Assembly: GCA_017311185.1 (NCBI GenBank) | Contig: JAESUZ010001514.1 | Span: 2,503,474-2,567,473, forward strand | Origin: Proteles cristata cristata | Taxonomy: Eukaryota > Chordata > Mammalia > Carnivora > Hyaenidae | DNA: 64,000 bases | Direction of reading: 5' to 3' | Shown here: one piece after another, positions 10,044 through 21,065 of the stretch | Numbering within the stretch: position 1 is the first letter of the stretch | Layout: each line of letters begins with the position of its first letter | Notes under the pieces: generated by a model | The model's input: only the letters and a program-made list of their open reading frames with translations | The model's database searches: none | Told to the model about the DNA's origin: nothing | Translations under genes and position numbers: made by a program

Positions 10044-10440
10044 TCTCTCTTTCTCTCCCCTCTCCCCCTCCCTCATTCATGCTGTCTGTCTCTCTCTCTC
10101 AAAATAAATGAACTTCAAAAAACAAAAACAAAATCAAAAGCTCACTTTGATTTTGTTGGGAGAATCAGGTAAAGATGATCATGCAGGTGAAAGATGGCAG
10201 CTCGGAGCATGATCACAGCTGTGAGGATGGAAAGACCAGATCCAGGTCTGACAGGTACTTTGGAGGTAGAATCTGTAGGATTTTCAGATGGATGGGATGC
10301 AAGGATGAGGATGATTCCAGGCTCTAGGGTTCCGCACTGGGTGAATGGTGGGGCCATTTATCAACGTGGTGGACCCTGGGAGAGGTCGTGATGGGGGCAG
10401 GGAGGGGGTCGGAAGCTCAGGCCCTGTTACTTTTGCAGCT
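9372..10440 (-). mobile_element. L2 LINE fragment, split by a SINE
   Basis: On plus it starts 'cttgagcacctactatgtgtcaggcactgtgctagg', the reversed L2 3' end, then 'ggcacagtctagcagggag' and 'ggtaagtgctgtgaagg', and after the SINE continues 'ggtagaatctgtaggattttcagatgg' and 'gaggatgattccagg', which match the RT-coding part reversed. Confidence 0.7.
9867..10138 (+). mobile_element. Felid SINE with long (CT)n
   Basis: Head 'gggcatgtgggtggctcagtcagttaactg', B-box region degraded, a (CT)n tract from about 9987 to 10050, and tail 'aaaataaatgaac ... aaacaaaatc'. Flanked by CAAAGCTCAC (9854-9863) and a CAAAAGCTCAC copy near 10135. Confidence 0.9.
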
Positions 10441-10444
10441 GCCT

Positions 10445-11575
10445 GTAGGATGCCCCAGTAGACAGATGGCACAGCCAGTTGAGGCTCACTGGAAAGGTCA
10501 GGGCTGCTGGTGTAATTGAGGAGCCTCTAGACTGTACTAACATCAAGGCATTGGAGAGGGTCGCACAGTCCACAGTCCAGGTGGCTCAGTGGTAGAAGGT
10601 AGCAAAGGCTCCATCACTGGAGGTGTGCAAGGAAGCCATGTCAGCCACAGCTGCTGGAAAGGGAAGGCCTCTTTGAGGGAGGCAGAACGAAATGGCCTCT
10701 GAGGGTGCCAGAGACCAAGCCTGGGTGGCCCCGGGACTCTGCGGAGGAGCTGACCATGCCGACTCTGTCTCTTTGTCTGGTTAGATTCTCCTTCTCGGTG
10801 GCACTTCCCCCACCACCATCTGGCAGGGCCTGGAGATAAGACCCCGGGTGGGGGTGGGGAGGCCAGCTTCAGGGATGGGCTGTAATTTCAGCTGGGGGCA
10901 GGGTTCCTGAGTTTCAGTGCCACCTGGTGTGAGGTTTCTCTTTCTGGCACCTCCCTCAAGACTGGCTCTCTGCTGACAGTCCCTCCTCCCCAAGTGCAGG
11001 GCTCTTCAGCTAGTTTCCCACCTGGAAAGACACTGAGTCAGGTGGTACCACATGGTGGGAGGGTGGGGATAGGGAGGGGTAATTGGAGGGGGCTGCCAAG
11101 TTTAATTAGTGGTTGTGAAGCCCTGGAAACTGCATCTGAGAGCCCCCCACCCCCACCCCACCTTGACTTTCATCTTCAAAACTTCCCCACCAGCCTGGAT
11201 GAAAGGGCCCAGGAGGGACCAGGTATTAATAGTAATTATTAGTTTCACTAATAAAGAGAAGAAACAGGATTATCCCCAAGCTTAACTTGTTCTCCCCTCT
11301 TGGTCTACCTCTTTTCTCTTTTCTCCGGGTCTCTCTCTCTCTCTCTCTTCTTTCCTTTTGCCCTCCTTCCCTCTCTCTCTTTATTATCCGGGTCTTGCCA
11401 CTTCTGTGTGTCCCTGTTTTGAGACCTCAGAATCCTGAGTCTCTGGGCCTCATCAGATCTTTGTGTTGGGGTGTCTGGAGCACCAGGACATTTGGGGAGC
11501 ACCCCTTTCCTTGTCTGGGTTGTGGCAGGAGGGTAGGAAAGCATGTGGGTGTAGGTGTGTAGCAGGGTGCCTATG
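10445..11575. other. Gene-free stretch
   Basis: Unique, moderately GC-rich DNA without recognisable repeats apart from pyrimidine-rich text at 11290-11390. A CTCF-like site lies on minus at 10917-10930. No splice-bounded frame resembles a known protein. Confidence 0.45.
10917..10930 (-). promoter_or_regulatory. CTCF-like motif, reverse orientation
   Basis: On minus, ACACCAGGTGGCAC differs from the CTCF core only at its first base. Weaker than the site at 8652. Confidence 0.35.
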
Positions 11576-11577
11576 TC

Positions 11578-12065
11578 CATCCATCCATTCATTCATTCAC
11601 TGCTTTACAAATGGTTAATGAACACGTACTAGGTGCCAAGTGCTGGGTTAGGCCCCAGAGATTCAATGTGGGGCAGGACAGACTTGGGCCCTGCCCACGG
11701 CGTCAACATCCAAGGGGGGAAGAGGGCTAATAAACAGCAACTGAGAAGTACAGTGAGGTCACAGGTTGTGAGGCACACTAAGTAGGGATACTTAGCAGAC
11801 ATGATGCAGAGTCATGTGGTGGACGACTTTAGGCTGGGGGGACCAGGGAGTCCTCCCCGAGGAGGTGCCATTTGGGCCGAGACCTGAATGATGGGGAGAA
11901 TAGTCTGTGGCAGGGGGAACAGCCTTTACAAAAGCCCTGACGTGGGAAAGAGCTTTGAGTGTTGGAGGATGAGAAAGGAGGGTAAGGTGGCCCTGTGACA
12001 GGAGGGGAGAGCTAGATGGAGAAGGGACAATATGAGCTGGCCTGTGGGTGTGTCCCCCTCTGCAG
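11578..12065 (-). mobile_element. L2 LINE fragment
   Basis: On plus: 'ccattcattcattcac', 'gaacacgtactaggtgccaagtgctgggttagg', 'gaggtgccatttgggccgagacctgaatgatg' and 'ggaacagcctttacaaaagccctgac', all reversed L2 3'-end text in order. Confidence 0.75.
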
Positions 12066-12119
12066 CACACCAGTCCCAGACCTGCTATGATGCTCTGCTG
12101 TCTTGAAATTCTTAAACTT

Positions 12120-12353
12120 CTTATTTTTAAAAAATTTTTGTAAAATGTTTTATTTATTTTTGAGAGAGAGAGAGAGAGAACGTGAGCAAGAGAGGGACAG
12201 AAAGAGAGTGAGACACAGAATCTGAAGACAGGCTCCAGGCTCTGAGCTAGCTGTCAGCACAGAGTCCAAGGAGGGGCTCAAACCCACAAACTGCAAGATC
12301 ATGACCTGAGCCGAAGCCAGATACTTAACTGACTGAGCCACCCAGGCTCCCCA
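12120..12353 (-). mobile_element. Felid SINE, first of a pair at one target
   Basis: T-rich tail, '(ga)n gaacgtgagcaagagagggacag', head complement 'gactgagccacccaggctcccc'. Flanked by AAATTCTTAAACTT at 12106-12119 and 12354-12367. Confidence 0.92.
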
Positions 12354-12390
12354 AAATTCTTAAACTTTTTAAAAAGACATGGATAAACTT

Positions 12391-12612
12391 GATTTTTTTT
12401 TTTAAGGTCACTTATATTTTGGTAGAGAGTGAGGGAGGGGTAGATGGCGTGGGGGAGGGGCAGAAAGCTAGGGAGAGAGAGGGAATCCCAGGCAGGTCTG
12501 CACTATCAGCATGGAGTCTCAGGCAGGGCTCGAACTCACTAACCATGAGATCATGACCTGAGTCAAAATCAAGAGTCAGATGCTTAACCAACTGAACCAC
12601 CCTGGCATTCCC
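12391..12612 (-). mobile_element. Felid SINE, second of a pair at one target
   Basis: Poly-T tail, diverged body ('agggaggggtagatggcg'), 'cgaactcactaaccatgagatcatg', head complement 'aactgaaccaccctggcattcc'. A third copy of the target (AAATTCTTAA, 12615-12624) follows it. More diverged than the left SINE, so older. Confidence 0.88.
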
Positions 12613-12759
12613 TGAAATTCTTAATTTTTGAACAAGGGATTCTGCATCTTCATTTTGCACTGGACCCCATAAATTATGTAACTATTCCTGGCTGGGAAGG
12701 GAGGCAAAAGAAGTGAATGTCTGTGTAGAAATATGAGGGCCACTGGGCTTGGTGTTTGG

Positions 12760-12846
12760 AGAAGGAAGGAAAGAAGGAGGGAAGGGAGGGAATTGAGGAG
12801 GGTGAGCAGGGAGGAAGGAAGAAAGGAAGGAGGAAAGGAAGGAAGC
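12760..12846 (+). repeat. (GGAA)n-like polypurine tract
   Basis: Almost pure purine on plus, with repeated ggaagg/aaagaagg units. Could bind ETS-type factors or form triplex DNA; no gene. Confidence 0.85.
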
Positions 12847-13154
12847 TATGTACATACATGTATGAGCTTATCGGCGAGGCTGTCGCACTAAGGCCACATT
12901 AGTTTAGACCAGGGGCTGCTGTTGTGTGTGGAGGGCTCACACACAGCTGTGGCCACAACCAACATACTCCAAAGCCCTGAGGCACCTGCTACATTTCCCA
13001 GGGCCTGTTGCCCAAGAGGCTTCCAGAACCTGTGTGTCACGGGCCTGAAGCAGCACCATGAACAGGGAGAGAGGCCAGGCTCATCCCAGGGCCCCACTTT
13101 GGGAAACAGGGTGACTCCTTCACCCCAGGTGAGGCAGGACTGTCTTGCGTGTAC

Positions 13155-13530
13155 GACTTAAGACTTTGGAGCCAGGCAGACTTCGGTTCTAATCTGACTT
13201 TGTCTTGTGGATGTAAATAACTAAACATTAAGTAGGTGATTTGCTCCTCTGAGCCTCAGTTTCTGTATCTGTAAAATGGGGGTCACCACTTAAATTTGTT
13301 GAGGGGATTAAATGAGGTAATAAGGGAAGAATTCTTGGTGGAGTCAGAGCTTGGTAAATATTTGCAATAATAGTTATCATTATCATACAATCTGGAGCCT
13401 TGGGTAAACATTCACTTCTGCCTCTAGATGTCTGCATAATCAGGAACAAGCACTTAATCCTCCTGGGCCTCGGTTTCCTCTTCTCTTAAATTGGAGTGAT
13501 AGCAATGTAGCACATCTCTAACCAGCGTGG
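13155..13530 (+). mobile_element. Two adjacent MIR fragments
   Basis: First copy: 'gactttggagccaggcagacttcgg', 'cctcagtttctgtatctgtaaaatggg', 'gattaaatgaggtaataa'. Second copy from about 13385: 'cacttaatcctcctgggcctcgg', 'ttcctcttctcttaaattgg'. Confidence 0.75.
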
Positions 13531-14159
13531 TCAGGATGAAGCCACATGATCGCTGGAACTTCTCTGTAAACTGGTATGTACGCATGCGAGTTGTTGGCAC
13601 ACCCTTGACCATTTGGGGGTAGGTCAGGTCGTCTTCGAATCTGCCCACCCGGGGAGAAAAGGACCCTTGGGTTATTGGCAACACATCGAACCTAGTTCCT
13701 GGATTCCAGCCCTGAGTTATTGCGCTCACGCTGGAAAGTCTGCCCTGAGAGTGAGCCTCAAGTTCAAGGTCCGAATTTGGGCAAGGAAGAGGAAGGTCCA
13801 GAAACTGCAGCGGGGGAGGAGGAGGATGAGCTGAGGGACGACAAAGGAGCCTGAGCCCAAATCCCTGGTGGCCTTGCTTCCTGCCTACCTCGGGTCAGCA
13901 AACATCCAGAAAGCTGTGAGAATTAGTCTCTGGCCATGGGTCAACAGGGTTGGCGTGGACAGACGCCCACTTCATCAACCACACACACTGCCAGCAGCTG
14001 ATTGACAGGTGCCTCCAAAACTCATGGGGCCCCTAAGCAGCACCAGCACCAGCCTGGGAAGGGAGGCCCCTCCCCCCTGGAGGAGTTCTGGTCGGGGGAA
14101 CCTGGAAGAGAGAGCAAAAAGGGCCCTCTGCCATCCCTGAGTAAAGACAGTGAGCTCTG

Positions 14160-14360
14160 GGTCTGTTCCTAGGACGGCTGTCAAGCAGCCATGAGACCTT
14201 GGGGCTATTTAGCCTCTCTGTGCCTCCATTGCCTCATCTAGATCACATTACACCTTCTGAGTGCCGCTGGAGAACTAAGCACGCTAAGCTTCTTAGCAAA
14301 GCCTGACACACAGTGAGTGCTTTCACAACATTTGCTGTTATTATATTCCTTGCAAGATGA
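14160..14360 (+). mobile_element. MIR fragment
   Basis: 'gagaccttggggctatttagcctctctgtgcctccattgcctcatctag' and 'gcctgacacacagtgagtgctttcac' follow the MIR order. Confidence 0.65.
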
Positions 14361-14564
14361 GGCCACTCAGCGAGGTGTGACGGTCTGTTAGATGTCCCTA
14401 TAGACTAGTTCAAAGCCTTCCTCTATAGTTTGCTATAGTTTTGGCTGACAATAATCATTCATTCATTCATTTACTCAGTAAGTATTTATGGAGCCAGTTT
14501 ATGGCAGCAAAGAGTGGCAGATGGGGGACCCCAGGGCGGCTTGGTTCCTGGAAGGGCATTTGAG

Positions 14565-14755
14565 CAAGAACTAACATTTATTTGGCGCTGACTATGGGCA
14601 GATTCCCACTAACCCAGAAGCGGGCACGAGCCAGCTGACAGCAGAGGGAGTCCAGGTGAAGTCACACACACACACACACACACACACAAGATCACACAGT
14701 AACTCAGTGTGACTCAAACGCAGGCCCGCCTCCCTCTAAAGTTTGTGCTGTTCCA
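14565..14755 (-). mobile_element. MIR fragment containing a (CA)n microsatellite
   Basis: On plus 'aactaacatttatttggcgctgactatgggcag' begins a reversed MIR, ending 'gatcacacagtaactcagtgtgactcaaacgcagg'. A (CA)n run interrupts it at about 14663-14688. Confidence 0.6.
14663..14688 (+). repeat. (CA)n microsatellite
   Basis: About 13 uninterrupted CA units; likely polymorphic. Confidence 0.95.
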
Positions 14756-14769
14756 AATCTAGATTCCAG

Positions 14770-16310
14770 ATCCTACCTTCCTGCTGCCTTCCCCTCAACA
14801 CCTGGCCCCTGCCCCCACTGGCACAGCCATGTCCCTAGAGGCCAAAGGTTGGGCTGTTTTCTGTTGCCCTCTGTAGCAGGATCTTTGTCATTTCCTCCCT
14901 GGTCCTCCTGACCATGCAGAACAACCTTGGGGCTTTCCTCAGAGGGGAAACCCGGACTGGAAGCGGCCCATGGAAAATGTGGCTGCAGGTGACTCCTGAT
15001 GTTTGCCTTCTCAGCCTCAGAGCGTCTGGGTGCCTGGGACGGGGGGCTAGGTGGGAGGCTCCCGGGGTGGGTGGGGAACCAATGATTTCCCAAGAGCCCC
15101 TCTCTGGCTCTGTTGCCTGAGACAGGTCATAGCTTCTCTTTGGGCCTCAGTTTCCCCACCTGTAGAAAATGGAACAGACACAAAGTTCCAGCACCAGGCC
15201 CTCTGCATGGCATTTGGGCCGGGAGTTTAAATGCTGTGGGCAAGTCCTGTCCACCTTTCCTCTTGCACTCTTTCCTCTTGCACGGATGAAGTGGGACCGT
15301 GGCTGCAGAAAGACTTTGAAGTGGAGGGTAGAGCTGGGTGACAGCCGGGGCAGACCGACGTTGACTGAGCCCCTCACTGTCCAGCTCCAGCTTCTGCCTT
15401 GCCCGACTGCTGCCTGAACCTAGACCCTCTGAGGGACCAGAAGGTTGGAGCCAGAAGTCTCTGAGCCTGGCATGACCTCCCCAAACCAAGAAGTCATTAA
15501 CCTGGAGGGAACACCTGTGGGGCCTCCCCACAGCTTCCCCAATGTCTTACCCTGCTGGGTTTGTGCTTCCGCTCTCCCTGCAGGCAGAGACAGGAGAGGA
15601 AATTTGGGGGTAAGAAGAGGAGCCCCATGGTTAACCAGAAGGCATCCTTCTGGCAGGGCAGAGCACTTGCCTTATGCCTCAAGTAGGCAACTCTTTCTGC
15701 TCTCCAGCCTCAGTTTCCCCATCTGCACAACTCAAGGGATACATCACATGACCTCAGAGAGCGCTCTGGGGTCTTCTAGCCCTCGGTGGCAGGTTTTTGA
15801 CTTCTGCCCTCCTCTGGGGATTTGGGCTTCAGCATCCAGCAAATGGAGACTAGTTTCACCCTCAATGGACTCCATCTGGAGTTTTAACCACACTTCCCTG
15901 CTCCATCTGGTGCAGCAGTCCCCAGATGCTCTCCAGAGTGGACAGAGACCAAGGAGGGAGGCAGGGGCATGCCGTCTCGCCAGAAAGACTCAAAGTCAGG
16001 AGTTTCACTTCCAGGCTTGTGTGCATGGATGGACAGATGATGAGCTGGGAGATGGCTGGTGCGGCAGCTCCACACAGGCGGCGTGCACCCTGGGCACATG
16101 AGCATGCCCACCCCCTCTTCCCCTGGCTGGGCCAGATGGAGGGGGCAGCCAAGGGGAGGGCTCCTTGCCCTCCATCCCCCTGGGACTCTGCAGGGGCCTG
16201 GATTTCTTTCCACACAAAAAAGACATTGGGGTGGGGGTGGGGGAGCCTTATCCATAAACAGACTTGGGGTAGACTTGGGGAAGCATTTTAATCTGGTGGA
16301 ATCACTACTG
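14770..16310. other. Gene-free stretch
   Basis: Unique DNA with a short MIR-like piece at 15100-15175 ('gacaggtcatagcttctctttgggcctcagtttcccc'). A plus-strand frame at 15445-16101 is 218 codons long but overlaps four opposing frames and has no recognisable domain; I treat it as chance. Confidence 0.45.
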
Positions 16311-16404
16311 TAACATTATAGAACTGGAGTAGGCTGCAGAATTCTAGAATCTCAGAGGCACAGCCTCCTAGAGTTTTAGAAAAATGAGGCATAGATTTTA
16401 GATC

Positions 16405-16725
16405 TCTAAACTGCTGTCCAACACTGTAGCCACTAGCCACATGTGACTAGTAAGCACTTGAAATATGACTAGTCCAAATTGAGATGTGCTACAAATGTAA
16501 AATACAAGTGGATTTTGCACAAAAGAATTTAAAACATCTCATTAATAGTTTCTTTATATAAGTACATGTCAAAATGCTAAGAGTTTGGGTATATTGAGTT
16601 CATATGCTATATGGCTAAAATTAATTTCACTTGTTTCCTTGTATTTTTAAAAATGGGGCTACTAGAAAATTTTAAATTTGATATGTGGCTAGCATTGTAT
16701 TTCTAATGGACAGAGCTGTTCCAGA
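16405..16725 (+). mobile_element. DNA-transposon-type interspersed repeat
   Basis: Terminal inverted-repeat-like ends 'ctgctgtccaacactgtagcc' and 'ggacagagctgtt' enclose 'actagccacatgtgac', 'gagatgtgctacaaatgtaaaatacaag', 'ctcattaatagtttc' and 'ttaatttcacttgtttcc'. This is a common old non-autonomous mammalian element, but I cannot name its subfamily with certainty. Confidence 0.6.
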
Positions 16726-16765
16726 AGCTAAAAATCATAATATTTAAAAATTTCAGAATCATGAA

Positions 16766-16974
16766 GGGCACCTGGGTGGCTCAGTGGGTTAAGCGTCTGA
16801 CTTTGACTCAGGTCATGATCTTGCGGTCTGTGAGTTCCAGCCCTGCATCGGACTCTCTGCTGACTGCTTAGAGCCTGGAGCCTCCTTCAGAGTCCGTGTC
16901 TCCCTCTCTCCCTGCCTCTCCCCTGCTCATGCTCTGTCTCTGTCTCTCAAAAATAAACATTACATTTTTTTAAA
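16766..16974 (+). mobile_element. Felid SINE with target-site duplication
   Basis: Head 'gggcacctgggtggctcagtgggttaagcg', A-rich tail 'aaaaataaacatt'. Flanked by TCAGAATCATGAA at about 16753-16765 and 16978-16990. Confidence 0.93.
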
Positions 16975-16990
16975 ATCTCAGAATCATGAA

Positions 16991-18712
16991 AATGTGGCAT
17001 TTCAGAACCTGAAAGTGATAGAATTTTAGAACCAGGTTTCCAGATCTTTATATCACATATTTGAATCTTAGACACAACTCTCAGAGCCTAGAAGAAGGAT
17101 TCTGATCTTTCTCCCACCCAGAGCAGGGACCCTTCCATCCAACCCTGACCAGTGCTGACGCTTCTGCCTACCCCTTCCCATCACCTGGAAGAAAGCTCCT
17201 TGGGGCCAAGGCTGCCGGGCTTGTTGAATGAGTAGTTTCTCTGTATTGGGTGGGATCTACCACCTGCAGCTTTTTCTTCCCTTGAGATTGGTTCCCAGAG
17301 CACCTTCCAGGGTCTCCCAGACAAGTCTGTATCCTCCTCCCCATGAAAGGTAGGGAGTCTGGGTCCTTCCCTCCCCCTCCCAGGCTGCTGGTCTACAGGC
17401 TGCAGGGACTACTTTGACAACTCTTCCTAAAGATGGGCTTCAAGGACCCCCAGGCAGGGGCCCTCAGCTCCATTTGGCCCTCTCTATTTCCCCATCCCTC
17501 TGAACTGTTTCTGGGACCCCAATAACAGAGGTGGGGGGAGTCCTTTTGGCCTCTACCAATCTGTAGCTTATCCTGTCTGTCCACCTGGATAACTGGCCTA
17601 TACCTCGTGGTCTTAACCCTGCCCTGTTTTCAGCTCCAGGAAGATGGGGGATGGGTGACCACAGGTAGTAGGGCACAGTGAGGCACAGGAATCAAGGGGT
17701 CGTATTAGAGTGCCCCGAATCTGCTTGAAAAGTGCTTTCAATTTCCAGGAACTCTGAGAGAAGAAGGAAGAGGCTTTTTTCCCCAACCGAATCAAGAATT
17801 CCAAGGCAGGACTAAGTGGCAATAACCCAGAGGGCCCCGGCAAATCAGAGCCAGAAGACCAGAGGTCAGTCAGGGAAGGCTTCCTGGAGGAGGTTAGGGG
17901 AGACGGGAGGTGGGTGGCGGTACCTGGTGGGCACATTTTAGGAGTGTGAATGAGTGGGACTGTGTGCTGTGTGTGCAGGGTGGGAGGCACCCCTGCATGT
18001 CCCTCACTCTTCTCTCCATCAGCCCTGCAGACCCAGCCCAGGCAGGTCCCGTCTTGGAATGATAAAACTTCCATGCCCATTGGAGCAGATAGCCCCAGAC
18101 CACCATGCCCGTCAGGGAGCCAGCTTCCCGGCAGGTCAGCTCCGCCCCATTCCCCATGCTGGCACGTCTGTAAGGGCCCAGGAATGATGTCTACACTCGG
18201 TCCTGGGTGTCCGTACCTTGCTGACGCCACCTCCTCAGCCTCTGCTAGGCGTACATGAGGGCACCGGGGAAGCAGGCTGCCTGGCAGGGCCCTCCCAGGT
18301 CATCCTAGCTCTGCTGTGTCAGAGGTGATGGGGGCAGGGCCCTGCTCCTCCCTGGGCCTCAGTTTCTCCAGTTCTGGAAGGAGGCAGATTGGATTGGTTC
18401 AAGAATCATAAGCTCAGATGCCAAGGGGGCCAGTAATGCAAATGAACCAAGAGGACCGGGCATGCGTATGGAGTGGTGGGGCCAAGGAAAGGGGACAGCA
18501 GCCTCCAGATCAGGTGGCCTAGACCATCCCTCCCAGCTTTACTGGGCTGGGGAGGGGGTGTGGTGGTAGGCAGCTACCGAAGCCCCCGAGCCTCAGCTTC
18601 TTTAGCTAAAGAATGGATATAATAATGCTTAACCCCACCCCCAGGGGAGGGCGGTGAGAATGAACTAGGATAATTGTTGGGAATCTTATAGAGAAATGCC
18701 ACCCCCCCACAT
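16991..18712. other. Gene-free stretch
   Basis: Mostly unique DNA. A short reversed L2 piece ('gtcagtcagggaaggcttcctggaggagg') lies at 17865-17900 and a weak MIR-like piece at 18590-18690. Overlapping frames at 17613-18258 on both strands have no family resemblance. Confidence 0.45.
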
Positions 18713-18730
18713 TGATTAGTGTAATCTTTT

Positions 18731-18947
18731 TTTAATGTTTATTTATTTTTGAGAGAGAGAGAGAGAAGGGGGAGGGGAGGAGGAGAGAATGAGCAGGGCA
18801 GAAAGAGGGAGACACAGAATCCGAAGCAGGTTCCAGGCTCTGAGCTGTCAGCACAGAGCCCAACGCGGGGCTGGAACTCGTGAACCGCAGGATCATGACC
18901 TGAGCTGAAGTCAGAAGCGTAACCAACTGGAGCCACCCAGGTGCGCC
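18731..18947 (-). mobile_element. Felid SINE with 18-bp target-site duplication
   Basis: Poly-T tail to head complement 'aactggagccacccaggtgcgcc'. TSDs TGATTAGTGTAATCTTTT (18713-18730) and TGATTAGTGAAATCTTTT (18948-18965) differ by one base. Confidence 0.93.
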
Positions 18948-18965
18948 TGATTAGTGAAATCTTTT

Positions 18966-20270
18966 GATTGAGTGATGTTAAAAGTATTTAGCTCTAGGGG
19001 ATCAAGTGAAGAGGACTGAAGAATGAGGAGACCAGATAGTGGAGGAGTGGATGAGAAATGGCCTGGAGGTAAGGGCAAGGCCAGACAGAGTACCTCTGAC
19101 CAATGGACCGGTAGCTGCAGCCAGAGGTCTGGGAAAGAACAGTCCCTCCAGGCTCTTGGCACCTGCCTCCCTGATGGTGCCTGAGCTTTGCACTCAGCCT
19201 GCCAGGGTTGAACTCAGCCCTGGACCCTGCCTTGCCCTCAGGGGACGTTGAACTCTTGCAATAACATCATTTAGAGACCACCTGTGCTTGTGTGTTTGTC
19301 TTAAAAAAAGGGAAATTAAGCGATTTACATTTGTTTGCAGAAGCCATTACCTCCTCCAAAAGCATTGAGAAGATGTTCACCCTCCTTCCCGGTTCTGTCT
19401 GCTCTATGGGTCCACGGGGTCAACAGGAACCCTTCAGGGACTTGGAAGAAAGCAGGAAGGTGGTCTGAAGATCATGTTTAGCTGCAGCTATGCTCTTTTG
19501 CCTTGCCAGCCACGGGGACCTCCTGTAGGTTTAGCCACTTCTCCATTTTCTCATCTGCAAAATGGGGGTGAAAAATCTCCACTGTGTCTACCTCTCAGGA
19601 CTGCAATGTGGTGCCCTGAACTTGACTTACAGAATGAGAAGATGCTTTCCAAAACAGAGAAGTGCTGCACTGGAAAGGGATTGTGCTGGGCGAGCCAGCG
19701 GCAGCTCCTGAGGGTGAGGGATGGTCTGGAAGGGGGGAGATGGATCTTTGAGGTTCTGCCTGAAACAGGAAACCTGGCCCCAGAGATAGAACTGCTTTGG
19801 AAACCAGCTGCAGCATCGACGAAAGTGCATGTACAACAGGGAAGGGTAAGAAGGGACCTTGTGGAAGTGAGCGAAGGGAGCACAGAACCCAGGTGGGCTT
19901 GGACAATGTGGGGGTTCATGGCCCCTCGGCACTAGGGAGGAGGGGTGAAGAGTGACAAGAACTCGGTCCTTTAGTTGGATGGACCTGGATTTGAAATCTC
20001 AGCTACTCCTATCTGGGTGACCTTGGGGAAGTTTCTTCGCCTCTCTGAGCTTCATGCTGTCTGGGTTGCTGAGCTGCTGGGTTGCAGAAATGGGGGGCAT
20101 GCACCAGCGCAAGTAATTAATTGCTGTTAATTGCTCCTATCCCCCATCTCAGACAGACAGTCTTTGGTTGGCTTCCAGAACATTTTATATCCATTGTCCA
20201 CCTGAAGCATGGATAATCTGCCCATTTGACAGATTTTCTTACTTAAAGAGATATCAAGATCTGCCAGGAA
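18966..20270. other. Gene-free stretch
   Basis: Unique DNA, with a MIR-like piece at 19965-20060 ('tggatttgaaatctcagctactcct ... gtgaccttggggaagtttcttcgcctctctgagc'). The frames at 19474-19935 overlap on both strands and are not supported as a gene. Confidence 0.45.
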
Positions 20271-20273
20271 GAA

Positions 20274-20328
20274 GTGTGTGTGTGTGTGTGTGTGTGTCTG
20301 TGTGTGTGTGTGTGTGTGTGTCTGTGTC

Positions 20329-20370
<42 letters not shown>

Positions 20371-20384
20371 AGAGAGAGAGAGAG
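20274..20384 (+). repeat. Compound (TG)n-(AG)n microsatellite
   Basis: (TG)n with three TC interruptions from 20274 to 20338, directly followed by (AG)n to 20384 with one TTG break. Alternating purine-pyrimidine next to a pure purine tract. Confidence 0.95.
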
Positions 20385-20915
20385 GAAACTGTTACACCAT
20401 GTGGTCAATGTTGTAATTACCGTGACTGCATTCTCCAAACCACAAATCAGGTCACGTGGCCCGACAGAGGCTATTTTCTGCCTCCACTGAAGTCCAAACA
20501 TGAAATCACATGTAGTTACACACTCATTGAATCACCTTTTAGTTTTTTAAAGAAGCAAATGACATGAAATTTGGATTGTCCTTGACAAATCCCACTGCAG
20601 TCCTAGAAAATCACTAGGGCTATGACTGGGGCCCACAAAGAGCCTTGGCAGGAGCAAGAAGACTTCCCGGAGGAGGTGCTGCTTAAGGGGCCTTGAAGAC
20701 TAGAGAGAACTCCAGACAGAAAAAGAGGAGGTGGCCCGAATGCCCTTAGGACATTTGGAGCCTGAATGCTCTAAAGATAGAGGTCCTAGGAATTGGCGAT
20801 GGTGGCAACTGTGTCTGCTTTTCAGTTACTTTTCATTTCATTGTTTCAAAGACCTCCCGCAAAACAAAATTGTTACAGGCCAGTGTAATAACATGGTTAC
20901 CTTGCATTGTATCTT

Positions 20916-21064
20916 CCTTTTTTTTTTTTTTTTGAGCTTTTAAAAAAATTTTTTCATTTATTTCAAGAGAGAGAGACAGGGTGAGAAGGGGAGGGTCAGA
21001 GAGAGAGGGAGACACAGAATGTGAAGCACAGAGCCCGACGCAGGGCTCGAACCCACAGACCGTG
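20916..21064 (-). mobile_element. Felid SINE, internally deleted and head-truncated
   Basis: Poly-T tail and 'gagagagagacagggtgagaaggggagggtcag' are intact. The body jumps from 'cagaatgtgaagca' to 'cagagcccgacgcagggctcgaaccc' and stops at 'accgtg', so about 60 bases of tRNA head are missing. Confidence 0.85.
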
Positions 21065-21065
21065 G

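Larger units (their letters stand above)
12620..14160. other. Gene-free stretch with purine tract and MIRs
   Basis: Contains the GGAA-rich tract and the MIR pair listed next. The remaining DNA (12850-13150, 13540-14160) is unique, with no gene signal that I can support. Confidence 0.45.

Noticed and set aside
15445..16101. 218-codon plus-strand frame
   Set aside because: Overlaps several opposing frames, has no domain, no good splice or promoter context, and is unremarkable in length for this base composition.
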